In this document: positions 17,710 to 26,222 of the stretch, one piece after another
Layout of the letters: every line of letters starts with the position of its first letter
How positions within the stretch are numbered: the stretch's first letter is position 1
Assembly (NCBI GenBank): GCA_902826095.1
Contig: CADEDN010000023.1
Span: 1 to 50,136 of the forward strand
Length of the DNA stretch: 50,136 nt
Origin: an uncultured Alphaproteobacteria bacterium
GTDB taxonomy: Bacteria > Pseudomonadota > Alphaproteobacteria > Caulobacterales > Parvularculaceae
Direction: 5' to 3'
Position numbers and translations under genes: made by a program
Notes under the pieces: model-generated
Told to the model about the DNA's origin: nothing
The model's database searches: none
Seen by the model: only the letters and a program-made list of their open reading frames with translations

Positions 17710-18017
17710 GAAAGCTCGCCCCCTTTGTCTTCCGGCGCCGTATCCGCCTCGACCGATTTGACCGAGGGCGGCGCGCGCATGGCGACCAGTCTAACGAGGC
17801 GATCGAACCACCGCCAGCGCCGCCGCATGCTTCGGATATAGGGCCGCGCCGCCGGATTTGCCGCGGCGATCAGCAAAACGCCGAAAATGACCAGCGGCGC
17901 GCCTGCCGGCAACGGGGAGAACGACGCGATCATTCCGTAGACGAAGAGCGCCAGGCCGACGAGCGACGTCGCAACGCGCGCGGCGACGACCCGAAGGGAA
18001 AAACTGTGCCGCGCCAC
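17706..18017 (-). CDS. Small membrane protein with RRRWRWFD motif (copy 1)
   Basis: A 103-residue protein. Hydrophobic helices lie about residues 12-32 and 35-55, with 'FSPLPAGAPLVIFGVLLI' between them, followed by 'SMRRRWRWFDRLVRL' and an acidic C-terminus. The downstream gene repeats the same plan and the same 'RRRWRWFD' block. The first loop 'SPLPAG' resembles the Gly/Pro turn of PGPGW proteins. The function is unknown; coupling by a 4-nt overlap suggests the two proteins work together, perhaps as a hetero-oligomer. Confidence 0.72.
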   Translation of the reverse strand: MARHSFSLRVVAARVATSLVGLALFVYGMIASFSPLPAGAPLVIFGVLLIAAANPAARPYIRSMRRRWRWFDRLVRLVAMRAPPSVKSVEADTAPEDKGGELS

Positions 18018-18124
18018 GGTTCAGGACATCTCCGCCACACCCATGAGATGGGACGTTCGATCCGCTCTGCCAACATGCGCCGCCCTGAATGTGCGCTGCA
18101 GCAAGAACGCCGGGCCGTCGGCGC

Positions 18125-19159
18125 TTAGCAGCCGACGACGCCGAGCGCCGGGTGGCGCTCAGCGAGCGCGCGCGCCAGCCTTTCGGACTGTTCCATCGCG
18201 CCCCAGGCGTTGACATGCGTCGCGTCGAGCCATTTGTCGGGATTTTCGGCGACGGCGCCGCCAAGGTCGATGATCTCTCGGTTGAGGCCGAGGTCGTCGC
18301 TGAGCCCGGCGGGGTAATCGGGGGAGCGCCAAGCCGGCAGAAAGACGTAATCGATCTTGCTTCCGGATTTCTCGGCGAGCGTCTCGATCTTATCGAGATA
18401 GAGGCGGGAGAACCGGTATTCGAGCGGATGCAGGCGCGGCGGCAGGCGCCAGGGCGAGGCTTCGCGCGCGCGCCTTTCATAGGCGAGGTCAAGATCGATC
18501 CGCGGAATTTTCTGGAAGCGCGATATGACGCGCCCGTCGAGCAACGGGATTTCCCGCGTCCGGTCCTCATCGCGCCCCTGATAGAGTTCCGGCTCGAAAT
18601 GGTCGCGCACCGCGCCGCGCTTCGTCAGCCACCGGAACCAGAGGAGAGTCTGGCGTCCGGGCAGGCGCGCGAGATCATAGAAATAATTGAAATTGATGAA
18701 AGCCGGCGCCGTCAGCACGTCCTCGACATCGGCGAGGACGACAAAGCCGCGATGCGGCGTCCTTGCTTCGATCTCGTTGAGTTCGATCAGCGTCAGCGCC
18801 GGCGTTTTCGTTTTCATCGCCTCCTTGGCGATGACGTAATGCATGTTGCGGCCGGTCTCTGGTATCGAGAGATTGGCGACGTAAATCCGCCGCCCGGTCA
18901 ATCTGCAGAAAGAAGCCTCGATGTCAGGTCCCGAAAGGCCGCCGGCCATGCGCGACGTGCCGATGAGCGCGACATCGATCGGCGTTTGGTCGAAGTGCAG
19001 GCGCTCATAGATCCAGTCCGCCTTGCGCGTCGTGCCGGAATTGTGCTCCTGCCAGCGGTAATAGGGGTCTTCCGGCGCGACCAGACAGACGCCGAGGAAG
19101 GTCAGCGTCATGACGATCGCGGCGAAAATGAAAGCGCCCGGCGAGAGGATTTTCTGCAT
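18125..19159 (-). CDS. SGNH-hydrolase-like partner of an MBOAT acyltransferase
   Basis: About 344 residues from 'MQKILSPGAFIFAAIVMTLTFLGVC', an N-terminal membrane anchor. The periplasmic domain has an SGNH-like block I 'VALIGTSRMAGGLSG' (Ser in GTSR) and a C-terminal 'DATHVNAWGAMEQSERLA' that fits the catalytic Asp-x-x-His block V. This is the AlgJ/AlgX/DltD-like arrangement. It starts eight nt after the MBOAT stop, and the two very likely act together to move an acyl group to an exported glycan or other envelope target. The target is not identifiable. Confidence 0.75.
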   Translation of the reverse strand: MQKILSPGAFIFAAIVMTLTFLGVCLVAPEDPYYRWQEHNSGTTRKADWIYERLHFDQTPIDVALIGTSRMAGGLSGPDIEASFCRLTGRRIYVANLSIPETGRNMHYVIAKEAMKTKTPALTLIELNEIEARTPHRGFVVLADVEDVLTAPAFINFNYFYDLARLPGRQTLLWFRWLTKRGAVRDHFEPELYQGRDEDRTREIPLLDGRVISRFQKIPRIDLDLAYERRAREASPWRLPPRLHPLEYRFSRLYLDKIETLAEKSGSKIDYVFLPAWRSPDYPAGLSDDLGLNREIIDLGGAVAENPDKWLDATHVNAWGAMEQSERLARALAERHPALGVVGC

Positions 19160-19167
19160 CGCCCGCC

Positions 19168-20628
19168 TCAAAAATTGAAATAGATGAAGACGGCCGGGCG
19201 CCACGCGACCGCAAGGCCCGCGGCGAGCATGATCGCCGTCGCGGCGGCCGCCATCGGCGTCGGCCGCAAGACGCCGGCGACGCCTGATGTCTTCTGCGGG
19301 AAGGGTCTGTCGAGCGCTTCAACATAGAAGGCGACCTCGAGGCTGTTCGGCGCGAAGAGCGCGAGGGCGGCGCCGAACGCGATCAGCGCGAGGATGAAGG
19401 GATCGGGCGCGTAATCGCCGGCGCCGCCGAAGAGCCCGCCGATCACCGCATGCGCGGCGCTGACGCCGTCGGCGCGGAAATAGATCCAGGCGACCATGAT
19501 TGCGGCGAGGAGCGCCGACTGCTTGACGGCGCCGGCGACGGGCCCCCGCCATCGATCGAGCTGCGGGAGCCAAATTCGCGCCGCGTGGTTGGCGGTGATG
19601 AGGCTCGCATGGATCGCGCCCCAGATGATGAATGTCCAGGCGGCGCCGTGCCAGAGGCCGCCGATCAGCATGGTGAGGAAAATGTTCCGAAGCCGGAAGA
19701 GTTCGCCGCCTTTGTTGCCGCCGAGCGGAATGTAGACATAATCGCGCAGGAACGCCGACAAGGTCATGTGCCAGCGCCGCCAGAAGTCGATGATCGACTT
19801 CGCGCGGTAAGGGGAGTTGAAATTGACGGGAAGGCGGACTCCGAGCATCAACCCGAGCCCGATCGCCATGTCGCAATAACCGGAAAAATCGAAATAGATC
19901 TGCAGCGTATAGCCGACCATCGCGGTCCACGCCGCGACAGCGCCGACGGGATCGCCCGCCGCCGCCGCCGCGAATAGCGGGTCGATGGCCCTGGCGATCG
20001 GATCGGCGATCAGCGTCTTCTTGGCAAGGCCCATGGCGAAGATCATAACGCCGTAGGGAATATAGTCGGCGTTGACTTGCGTCCCGGCGAGACCGGAGAA
20101 TTGCGGGCGCGTGTAGCGGTGATGGACGATCGGGCCGGCGATCAGCTGCGGGAAGAACGTCACGAACAGCGCATAGTCGCGAAAGCTCTTCTCACCGTCT
20201 TTCGCTTTGAAACAGTCGACGAGATAGGCGATCTGCTGGAAGGTGTAGAAGGAAATGCCGAGCGGCAGGATGATGTTGCGAAAGGTCCAGTCGGCGCCGA
20301 TGACCGCCGAGAGATTTGATCCCGCGAAATCGAGATATTTGAACCCGAAAATCAGCGAGAGATTGCCGAGAACGCCGGCGATCATCGCCGCGCGCCGCAA
20401 GCGATCCGGCGCCGCCGAGGCGGCATAGCGACCGCAATAATAATTGCCGACGATCGAGGCGATCAGCAGCGCGAGGTGAGGAAGGCTCCAGAAAGCGTAA
20501 AAGGCGAAGGAGGCGAGCAGCAGGAAGTCGACGGACGCGCGTCGCCAGCCGGCGGCGCGCAAGCCGTAATAGCCGACGAGCGTCAGCGGCTGGAACAAAA
20601 GCAGAAAAGGATAGGCGCTAAAGACCAT
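19168..20628 (-). CDS. MBOAT family O-acyltransferase (AlgI/DltB-like)
   Basis: A 486-residue multi-pass membrane protein from 'MVFSAYPFLLLFQPLTLVGYY'. The MBOAT signature is strong: 'FPQLIAGPIVHH', 'YFDFSGYCDMAIGLGLMLG', 'FWRRWHMTLSAFLRDYVYIPLGGN' and 'IGGLWHGAAWTFIIWGAIHA', the last holding the catalytic His. Family members transfer acyl groups from the cytoplasm to extracellular polymers such as alginate. The SGNH-like gene immediately downstream is the expected partner. No polysaccharide synthase is nearby in this window, so the acceptor is unknown. The frame extends seven codons further upstream. Confidence 0.9.
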   Translation of the reverse strand: MVFSAYPFLLLFQPLTLVGYYGLRAAGWRRASVDFLLLASFAFYAFWSLPHLALLIASIVGNYYCGRYAASAAPDRLRRAAMIAGVLGNLSLIFGFKYLDFAGSNLSAVIGADWTFRNIILPLGISFYTFQQIAYLVDCFKAKDGEKSFRDYALFVTFFPQLIAGPIVHHRYTRPQFSGLAGTQVNADYIPYGVMIFAMGLAKKTLIADPIARAIDPLFAAAAAGDPVGAVAAWTAMVGYTLQIYFDFSGYCDMAIGLGLMLGVRLPVNFNSPYRAKSIIDFWRRWHMTLSAFLRDYVYIPLGGNKGGELFRLRNIFLTMLIGGLWHGAAWTFIIWGAIHASLITANHAARIWLPQLDRWRGPVAGAVKQSALLAAIMVAWIYFRADGVSAAHAVIGGLFGGAGDYAPDPFILALIAFGAALALFAPNSLEVAFYVEALDRPFPQKTSGVAGVLRPTPMAAAATAIMLAAGLAVAWRPAVFIYFNF

Positions 20629-20787
20629 GGGAGCCCGCGCGGGCCCCATGAACAGCCGCCCGCCAAGGGACCTTCAGCGTGAAGATTTCCTTTTCGGTTA
20701 AGCGCGGCGCGACGATCCCCGCCCCCCTTGAAATGAAGACGCGATTGTCCGGGATTTTGTGAAATTGAAACAAATCAGTGTCGCCAG

Positions 20788-20819
20788 ATCCCGGATCGCC
20801 GCAATGCGGCGTCCGGGAT
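20788..20819. repeat. Dispersed ATCCCGGA...TCCGGGAT palindrome
   Basis: Imperfect hairpin: ATCCCGGATCGCCGC pairs with GCGGCGTCCGGGAT around AAT, with one unpaired base in the left arm. It is the same family as the copy at 50094-50126, with identical outer arms and different inner arms. A lone half-arm GTCCGGGAT also occurs about 40 nt to the left. It lies in the 225-nt gap between the TonB receptor and the MBOAT gene. Confidence 0.75.
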
Positions 20820-20853
20820 GGCATTCGCGGGCGGCAAAGGCGTTAACCAGGCC

Positions 20854-23097
20854 TTAAAAGTTCAGCGTCGCCGAGACGCCGAAAATGCGCGGCTCGTTGA
20901 CGAAGCCCGTCAGATTGTTGAAGTCGATCGCACCCTTGACGTTTTCCGCGTCGAGGATGTTGCGCGCGAAGACGGCGAGATCGAGCTTGCCGTCCTTGCA
21001 GAGATAGCCGAGGCGAAGGCCGCCCTCGACATTGCCGCTGGTGAAGAATTCGGCGGACTCATAGAGGAAGAGGTTGGTCTTCCCCTGACCGGCCCAATCC
21101 GTGAAGGCGTAAAGTTCTGAGTCGCCGCCGACCGGAATCGATGCGCGCGCGGTAACGTTCCACGTCCACTTCGGCGCCTGCGGGAAGGGGTTCCCGGTGA
21201 TCAGCGCCCGCTGCGTCGCTCCGACCGTCACCAGCGGATCCGTCACGGTGCAACCGCCGCCGCAGGGCGCGACGAGAAGGTTCGGTTCGGTGATCTCGGT
21301 GTCGTTGTAGCTGACGCCGCCGGTAAGAAGGAAATTCTCGCTGAGCAGCCATTCCATGTCCGCTTCAAAGCCCCAGGCTTCGCCGTCGGCGTTCACGAGC
21401 TGGTTGAAGTTTCCAAGACCGCCGATCGCCGAGAACTGAAGGTCGTTGGCGTCGTAGTAGAAGCCGGTCGCATTGAAGCGCATGCGGTTGTCGAAGAGTT
21501 CGGATTTGATGCCCGCTTCGAAGGACTGGATGGTCTCTGATGTCGCGGTCGTCGGCTGGCCGAAGAAGGCGACGTCACGTCCCTGAATCGTCGGCGCCCG
21601 GAATCCGCGCGCGACGCGGGCGTAGAAATTCACCGAGTCGCTGGCCGCGAGCGTGAGCGCGGCGTCCCAGCTGATCTTCTCATCGCTGACGCTGACGTCG
21701 GCGACAGGAAGCGGCGAGGCGATGGCCGTGAAGTCCTTGTCGTCTTCGGTGTAGCGGACGCCGCCGGTGAAGGTGACGCGATCCGAAAGATCGACGCTGC
21801 CTTGCGCGAAGACGGCCCAGCTCTGGTTGTCATGGCGAACCGTCGAGGCGGCGACGAAGAACGGATTAGTCGTAATCGTCAGATCGCTGTCGAAATAGAA
21901 GAACCCGGCCTGCCAGTTGAAGGCGCCTTCATAGTCGCTGGCGAGGCGCACTTCCTGCGTGAACTGATCAAGATTATCGACCGAATCGAGAGTGTCTGAC
22001 GGGAACGGGATTGGTCCCGGGAATGAACCTGTCGGGAGGAAAAGAGCGCCCGAGCCGCCGTCAATGTCGCCGCGTCCTGAACCGTTCGCGGTCTCGAAGG
22101 CGGTGATCGACGTCAAGGCGACGCCGCCCATGTCGATGCCGATTTTCGCCGAGCCGCCGTAAATGTTGTAGTGCTGGCGATTGCCGGCGCCGCCATCATA
22201 CCAGACGGTGTTGCGATCGAAATTCGAATTGAGGTCGTTGCTGCCCGGCGAGAAGATATTGGCGCGGAAGAGTTCGGATGTCGCGTCGAGCGAACGACCA
22301 TGGACATTCAGCAAGGTCGAGAAAACCTCGCCCGGCGCGAATTCAAGCTGGAAGCGCCCGGCGATGTCTTCAAAATCGCCATAAACGTCTTCGCGGGCGT
22401 CATTGCCGTTCTGGACGACGCCGCCATTGTCGACCCAGGCGCTGCGCCGCTGGTAAAGCATCGAGGCGCGATAGGCGAGGCTGTCGGTCAGGGGGCCGCC
22501 GATCGCGCCTTCGACTTTCGCGGTGTTGTATGTGCCGTAGGTCCCCGAGAGATAGCCGTTCGTTTCATCGCTCGGCTTCGCGGTGTCGAATTTGACGATG
22601 CCGGCCGGCGTGTTGCGGCCGAACAACGTTCCCTGCGGCCCGCGCAACACTTCGACGGCGGCGAGGTCGAACAGCGGGAACGACTTCAGCGTGACGTTCT
22701 CCATCACGACTTCGTCCATGATGATCGAGACGGGCTGCGACGCCGCAAGGTCGAAATCGGTGTTGCCGAGACCGCGGATATAAAAGCGCGGCGCGATGCG
22801 CCCGTTCGAGGATTCAGCGTATAGGCCCGGCACGCGCGTTGCGAGCGCACGGATGTCTTCAGCGCCGGCCAGAATCGCCGCGAGGCGATCTTCCGGCATG
22901 GTCGTCACCGAGATCGGCACTTCCTGCTGGTTCTCTTCGCGGCGCTGCGCGGTGACGGTGATCTCGTCTAGTCCCTCGCGCGCCGCGGTCTCCTGCGCAA
23001 AGACCGGCGTCGACGCCATCAGCGCCAGCGCGGAGACGCCTGACATCGTCGCGCCGAGCCGGCAGGAAAAACGGATAAGGTTCTGGTCTTGAGCCAT
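20854..23097 (-). CDS. TonB-dependent outer-membrane receptor
   Basis: A 747-residue receptor. After a long signal region ending 'STPVFAQ' comes the TonB-box/plug start 'DEITVTAQRREENQQEVPISVTTM', typical of alphaproteobacterial receptors. The plug contains 'IRGLGNTDFDLAASQPVSIIMDEVVMEN' and 'VEVLRGPQGTLFGRNTPAG'. The beta-barrel follows and the protein ends in an aromatic residue ('SATLNF'), the usual outer-membrane insertion signal. The substrate is unknown; this branch covers sugars, siderophores and cobalamin. It is monocistronic, with no adjacent TonB, transporter or Fur-like regulator. Two Cys pairs in a late loop ('APCGGGC') are unusual. Confidence 0.92.
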   Translation of the reverse strand: MAQDQNLIRFSCRLGATMSGVSALALMASTPVFAQETAAREGLDEITVTAQRREENQQEVPISVTTMPEDRLAAILAGAEDIRALATRVPGLYAESSNGRIAPRFYIRGLGNTDFDLAASQPVSIIMDEVVMENVTLKSFPLFDLAAVEVLRGPQGTLFGRNTPAGIVKFDTAKPSDETNGYLSGTYGTYNTAKVEGAIGGPLTDSLAYRASMLYQRRSAWVDNGGVVQNGNDAREDVYGDFEDIAGRFQLEFAPGEVFSTLLNVHGRSLDATSELFRANIFSPGSNDLNSNFDRNTVWYDGGAGNRQHYNIYGGSAKIGIDMGGVALTSITAFETANGSGRGDIDGGSGALFLPTGSFPGPIPFPSDTLDSVDNLDQFTQEVRLASDYEGAFNWQAGFFYFDSDLTITTNPFFVAASTVRHDNQSWAVFAQGSVDLSDRVTFTGGVRYTEDDKDFTAIASPLPVADVSVSDEKISWDAALTLAASDSVNFYARVARGFRAPTIQGRDVAFFGQPTTATSETIQSFEAGIKSELFDNRMRFNATGFYYDANDLQFSAIGGLGNFNQLVNADGEAWGFEADMEWLLSENFLLTGGVSYNDTEITEPNLLVAPCGGGCTVTDPLVTVGATQRALITGNPFPQAPKWTWNVTARASIPVGGDSELYAFTDWAGQGKTNLFLYESAEFFTSGNVEGGLRLGYLCKDGKLDLAVFARNILDAENVKGAIDFNNLTGFVNEPRIFGVSATLNF

Positions 23098-23256
23098 TGT
23101 TTGATCTTCCCTTGAATTGTTTCATCGCCCTGGCAGGCAAGCGCCCCGCCGCCTGAAAGTCGGGCCGCAATTTAGAGGGCTTCGGCCTCGCTTAAAGCGC
23201 GGCGGGCGCTTTTGGCGATGTTTCTGGCGAGCTGTGGCTGCCGCGCATCGCGGCGG

Positions 23257-23979
23257 TCAGGCAAGGAGCCGCCGCGCCGACAAAAACTGATAGTCCGGCA
23301 TCGCGCGCTCGGCGATTTTCTCAAGATTTTCAGCAAGCTCGAGCTTTTTTTCCACATAGGGCCGAAATCCCGTCGAGGCCCTGACTGAGTCATACCAGTG
23401 CGGCGCCCAGGGGCCATCCTCGGGCCGCGGCCCGGCCGGCCAAGCGAGCATTGCCGGATCGTAAGAAATATCGAGCGCCATGCAGAGCGCGCGCATCATC
23501 GCCTCCGGCGCGCGCTGGATGTCCGCGGCGTCAACGATCGGGCAGGGCAGGCCGCGCTTCGACGCGCGCTCGAATATCCTGCGCTCGACCGCATAGCTTT
23601 GCGCGATCGGCGTTACCTCCTCGAATTTGTTCGAAAAAGACGCGACCATCGCGCGCGGATCGCGGATGAGGAGGAAATTTCGCCAGCCAAAGAGAAATTC
23701 CGGGTCGAACGCTTCCTCCAGATGATAGGCGATGTGTTTGAGAAACAGCATCGGCTTTTCGCGCGACGCCCGGTCGATCCAGGCGATCGCGCCCGCGAAG
23801 GTCGTCGGATAGGCGGCGAGCGTTTCCTTCCTGTACGGATGATCAGCGCCGCTCCTTGCAAGATAATCGGCGAAGAACGGTTCGTCGATCGCGCGCGTAT
23901 CGCCGCGATTGCCGAAGGCGCGCATCATCGTCGTCGAGATGTTGCGCGGACCAGACCACATGGCGACAATTGTCGTCAT
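23257..23979 (-). CDS. Sulfotransferase-like P-loop protein
   Basis: A 240-residue cytosolic protein. The P-loop is 'MWSGPRNISTTMMRAFGNRGDT' with a following 'IDEPFFADYL'; 'LLIRDPRAMVASFSNKF' matches the 3'-phosphate-binding strand/helix of PAPS sulfotransferases. It belongs to a family usually found next to, or in some plant and animal proteins fused with, a branched-chain-aminotransferase-like domain. Such an aminotransferase begins the operon here. Whether the family transfers sulfate is not established. Its ATG overlaps the stop of the MmcQ-like gene by four nt; it is the last gene of the operon. Confidence 0.8.
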   Translation of the reverse strand: MTTIVAMWSGPRNISTTMMRAFGNRGDTRAIDEPFFADYLARSGADHPYRKETLAAYPTTFAGAIAWIDRASREKPMLFLKHIAYHLEEAFDPEFLFGWRNFLLIRDPRAMVASFSNKFEEVTPIAQSYAVERRIFERASKRGLPCPIVDAADIQRAPEAMMRALCMALDISYDPAMLAWPAGPRPEDGPWAPHWYDSVRASTGFRPYVEKKLELAENLEKIAERAMPDYQFLSARRLLA

Positions 23980-24374
23980 GCGCCGTTTTCCGCGTCAAAC
24001 GCCTTCAACACTTTCTTCGGGGCCTGCGCCCGCCAGACGCGAATGAGGTTGGCTTTGATCCATTCCCTATCGATGCGATCCGGGCGCGCGAGTACCCATT
24101 CATGGCTCTTGAAGTGCGCCGTAAAATAGAAAGTGTCGGGGTCGGCGGCGACAAGCATGTCGCGCTCGTCGAATGAAGCCTTGAACGCCGGGGCGTCTTC
24201 CTGGGGGCTCCAGAAAAACCAGAGCTTTCCATGCGCCTTGAGGCAGGGCTGGCCCCACGACACCGCTTCTGTCACGCCCGGAAGTTCGAGCGACAAAGCA
24301 AGCTTGCGAATGTCTTCATAGGTCAGCGTTTTCGCCGCTTTCCTCTTTTTTGCGGATGAGCGTTTCGCCGTCAT
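23976..24374 (-). CDS. MmcQ/YjbR family DNA-binding-like protein
   Basis: About 132 residues from 'MTAKRSSAKKRKAAKTLTYEDIRKLALSLELPGVTEAVSWGQPCLKAHGK'. The last part of this stretch, and 'DPDTFYFTAHFKSHEWVLARPDRIDREWIKANLIRVWR', are typical of the YjbR fold (double wing-like). The first 18 residues are a Lys/Arg-rich tail. The family is called DNA-binding by structural analogy, without a known role. Both ends overlap neighbours by four nt (ATGA), placing it as third gene of a coupled operon. Confidence 0.83.
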   Translation of the reverse strand: MTAKRSSAKKRKAAKTLTYEDIRKLALSLELPGVTEAVSWGQPCLKAHGKLWFFWSPQEDAPAFKASFDERDMLVAADPDTFYFTAHFKSHEWVLARPDRIDREWIKANLIRVWRAQAPKKVLKAFDAENGA

Positions 24375-25162
24375 TTCGCGCCGGCCTTGCGGCCGTTGCC
24401 GCATTCAAGGCCAGCCGACAAAAGCTTCGACCATGCGTCTTCGGGCGTCGTCGCGAATTGGAAGAGCGACAGATCGCCCTGTTCGATCATGCCGTGATCG
24501 ACCAGATGTTTAAAGTTGACCGCTTTCCTCCAATACGCCTCGTCATAAAGAACGACTGGGATTTTCTCGCCCTTGCCGGTCTGCGCGAGCGTCAAGAGTT
24601 CAAAGAGCTCGTCAAACGTGCCGAAGCCGCCCGGAAAGATCGCGAGCGCCTTGGCCCGCATTGCGAAGTGCATCTTGCGCATGGCGAAATAGTGGAACTG
24701 AAATGTCAGCTCCGGCGTCGAATAGGCGTTCGGCTCCTGCTCCATCGGCAGGCGGATGTTGAAGCCGATCGACGGCGCGCCGGCGTCATGCGCGCCGCGA
24801 TTCGCCGCTTCCATGATCCCGCCGCCGCCTCCGGTCGCGATGACATTGTCGCGCTCGCCGTCGTGATTTGTGTCTTTGGCGCCGCCGCGTTCTGACGCGA
24901 TGCGCGCGAAGTCGCGCGCGGCCGAGTACCAGCGCGCATGTTCGCCCTTGCCGTTTTCGCCGATGCGCGCCGACCCGAAGACGACGATCGTCGAGACGAC
25001 GCCCCAGGCGCGCAGCGTCTCTTCGGCTTTCTCATATTCCAGGTGAAACCGCAGGCCCCGCCTTGCGTCGCCGAGCAGGAAATCCTGGTCAAGCGCCGCG
25101 ACGCGGTATGACGGCGACGCCATCTGGGCGGAATTCGACGGCGGCTGTTTTTTCCCTGTCAT
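24371..25162 (-). CDS. LOG family (lysine-decarboxylase-like) protein
   Basis: A 263-residue Rossmann-type protein. The nucleotide-monophosphate binding signatures are present: 'VIATGGGGGIMEAANRGAHDAG' and 'IFPGGFGTFDELFELLTLAQTG', the PGGxGTxxE motif carrying the catalytic Glu. LOG proteins cleave cytokinin or other nucleoside 5'-monophosphates to free base and ribose phosphate; some bacterial members are PpnN-like nucleosidases. The length is intermediate, with an 80-residue N-terminal extension. The start overlaps the aminotransferase stop by four nt, and its own stop overlaps the next start. Confidence 0.86.
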   Translation of the reverse strand: MTGKKQPPSNSAQMASPSYRVAALDQDFLLGDARRGLRFHLEYEKAEETLRAWGVVSTIVVFGSARIGENGKGEHARWYSAARDFARIASERGGAKDTNHDGERDNVIATGGGGGIMEAANRGAHDAGAPSIGFNIRLPMEQEPNAYSTPELTFQFHYFAMRKMHFAMRAKALAIFPGGFGTFDELFELLTLAQTGKGEKIPVVLYDEAYWRKAVNFKHLVDHGMIEQGDLSLFQFATTPEDAWSKLLSAGLECGNGRKAGAK

Positions 25163-26094
25163 TGCCGCCCTTTCGACGCTACTTCGGCGACGCGCGCCTT
25201 GTAGAGCTGCTGCAGCCGCTCGACCATCGGGCCGCGGCCGCTCGAGATCATGCGGCCGTCGATTTCGCTGACCGGCGTCACGCCGGCGAAGGTGCCGGTG
25301 ACGAAGGCTTCTTCCGATCCGTACACGTCATGCAATGAGAAATTCCTCTCACGCGCGACGATCCCGTTGGCGCGCGCAAGCTCGAGAACGATCCCGCGCG
25401 TGATCCCGCCAAGGCAATAGTCGCCCGACGAGGTCCAGATCTCGCCGTCCTTGACGATGAAGAAATGCGTCGAATTGCAGGTCGCGACGAAGCCGTGCGG
25501 GTCGAGCATCAAGGCTTCGTCGGCGCCCGCCTTCGTCGCCTGGATGCAGGCCATGATGCAGTTGAGCTTCGAATGCGAGTTGAGCTTTTGATCCTGCACG
25601 TCGGGATAGCCGCGCCGCACATGCACGGTGAAGAGGCGCTTGCCCTTTGAGGCGGTTTCGGCGACCGGCCGCTTGAACTCCGGCACGATGACGATGGTCG
25701 GCCCGCCGATCGTCGCGCGCGGATCCTGATAGGGCGTCGACTTGACCCCGCGCGAGACCATCAGGCGGATATGAACGCCCTCATGCGCATTATTCGCGTC
25801 GAGACAGGCGTAAAGGCGTTTCTTCAGCGCCTCTTTCGATAGGCTCATGTCAAAGTCCAGCGTCTTCGCCCCATCCCATAAGCGCTTCAAATGCCGATCG
25901 AGAAACGCGATGACGCCCTTGCCGTCAGGGCCGGGGTGAACGCGCAATCCCTCCCAGACGCCGTCGCCAAGGACAAAGCCGGAATCGAAAACGGAAACCT
26001 TCGCCTCATGACGCGGGAACAGCGTTCCATTGACGTCGATGAGCATCGCCTCATTGCGCGGATCAGGCTCATAGGCGTGGGTCGAATAGGTCAT
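25159..26094 (-). CDS. PLP fold-type IV aminotransferase (branched-chain/D-amino-acid type)
   Basis: 311 residues from 'MTYSTHAYEPDPRNEAMLIDVNGTLFPR'. The PLP-binding Lys176 is in 'KLNSHSKLNCIMA', and 'VLGDGVWEGLRV' and 'GGITRGIVLELA' are the class IV signature blocks. It could be a branched-chain, D-amino-acid or 4-amino-4-deoxychorismate type enzyme; the residues seen do not decide. It heads a four-gene operon of stop-start overlaps, ending with a sulfotransferase-like protein that is fused to a similar aminotransferase in some eukaryotes. The frame is open 21 codons further upstream. Confidence 0.87.
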   Translation of the reverse strand: MTYSTHAYEPDPRNEAMLIDVNGTLFPRHEAKVSVFDSGFVLGDGVWEGLRVHPGPDGKGVIAFLDRHLKRLWDGAKTLDFDMSLSKEALKKRLYACLDANNAHEGVHIRLMVSRGVKSTPYQDPRATIGGPTIVIVPEFKRPVAETASKGKRLFTVHVRRGYPDVQDQKLNSHSKLNCIMACIQATKAGADEALMLDPHGFVATCNSTHFFIVKDGEIWTSSGDYCLGGITRGIVLELARANGIVARERNFSLHDVYGSEEAFVTGTFAGVTPVSEIDGRMISSGRGPMVERLQQLYKARVAEVASKGRQ

Positions 26095-26222
26095 GGGAAG
26101 GGCTCCGTGTCGCGCCGGTTCTAGAGGATTGCGCGCCCTGTTAAAACGGCCGGCCATTCGTTAAATTGATTTGCGCCTGAGTGTCGGGCGGCTCACCTTG
26201 GCGCCGTCAATGGGAGAGCACG

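Noticed and set aside
20854-23097. Assigning the TonB receptor to iron or vitamin B12 uptake
   Set aside because: No adjacent transporter, riboswitch or regulator supports any substrate.
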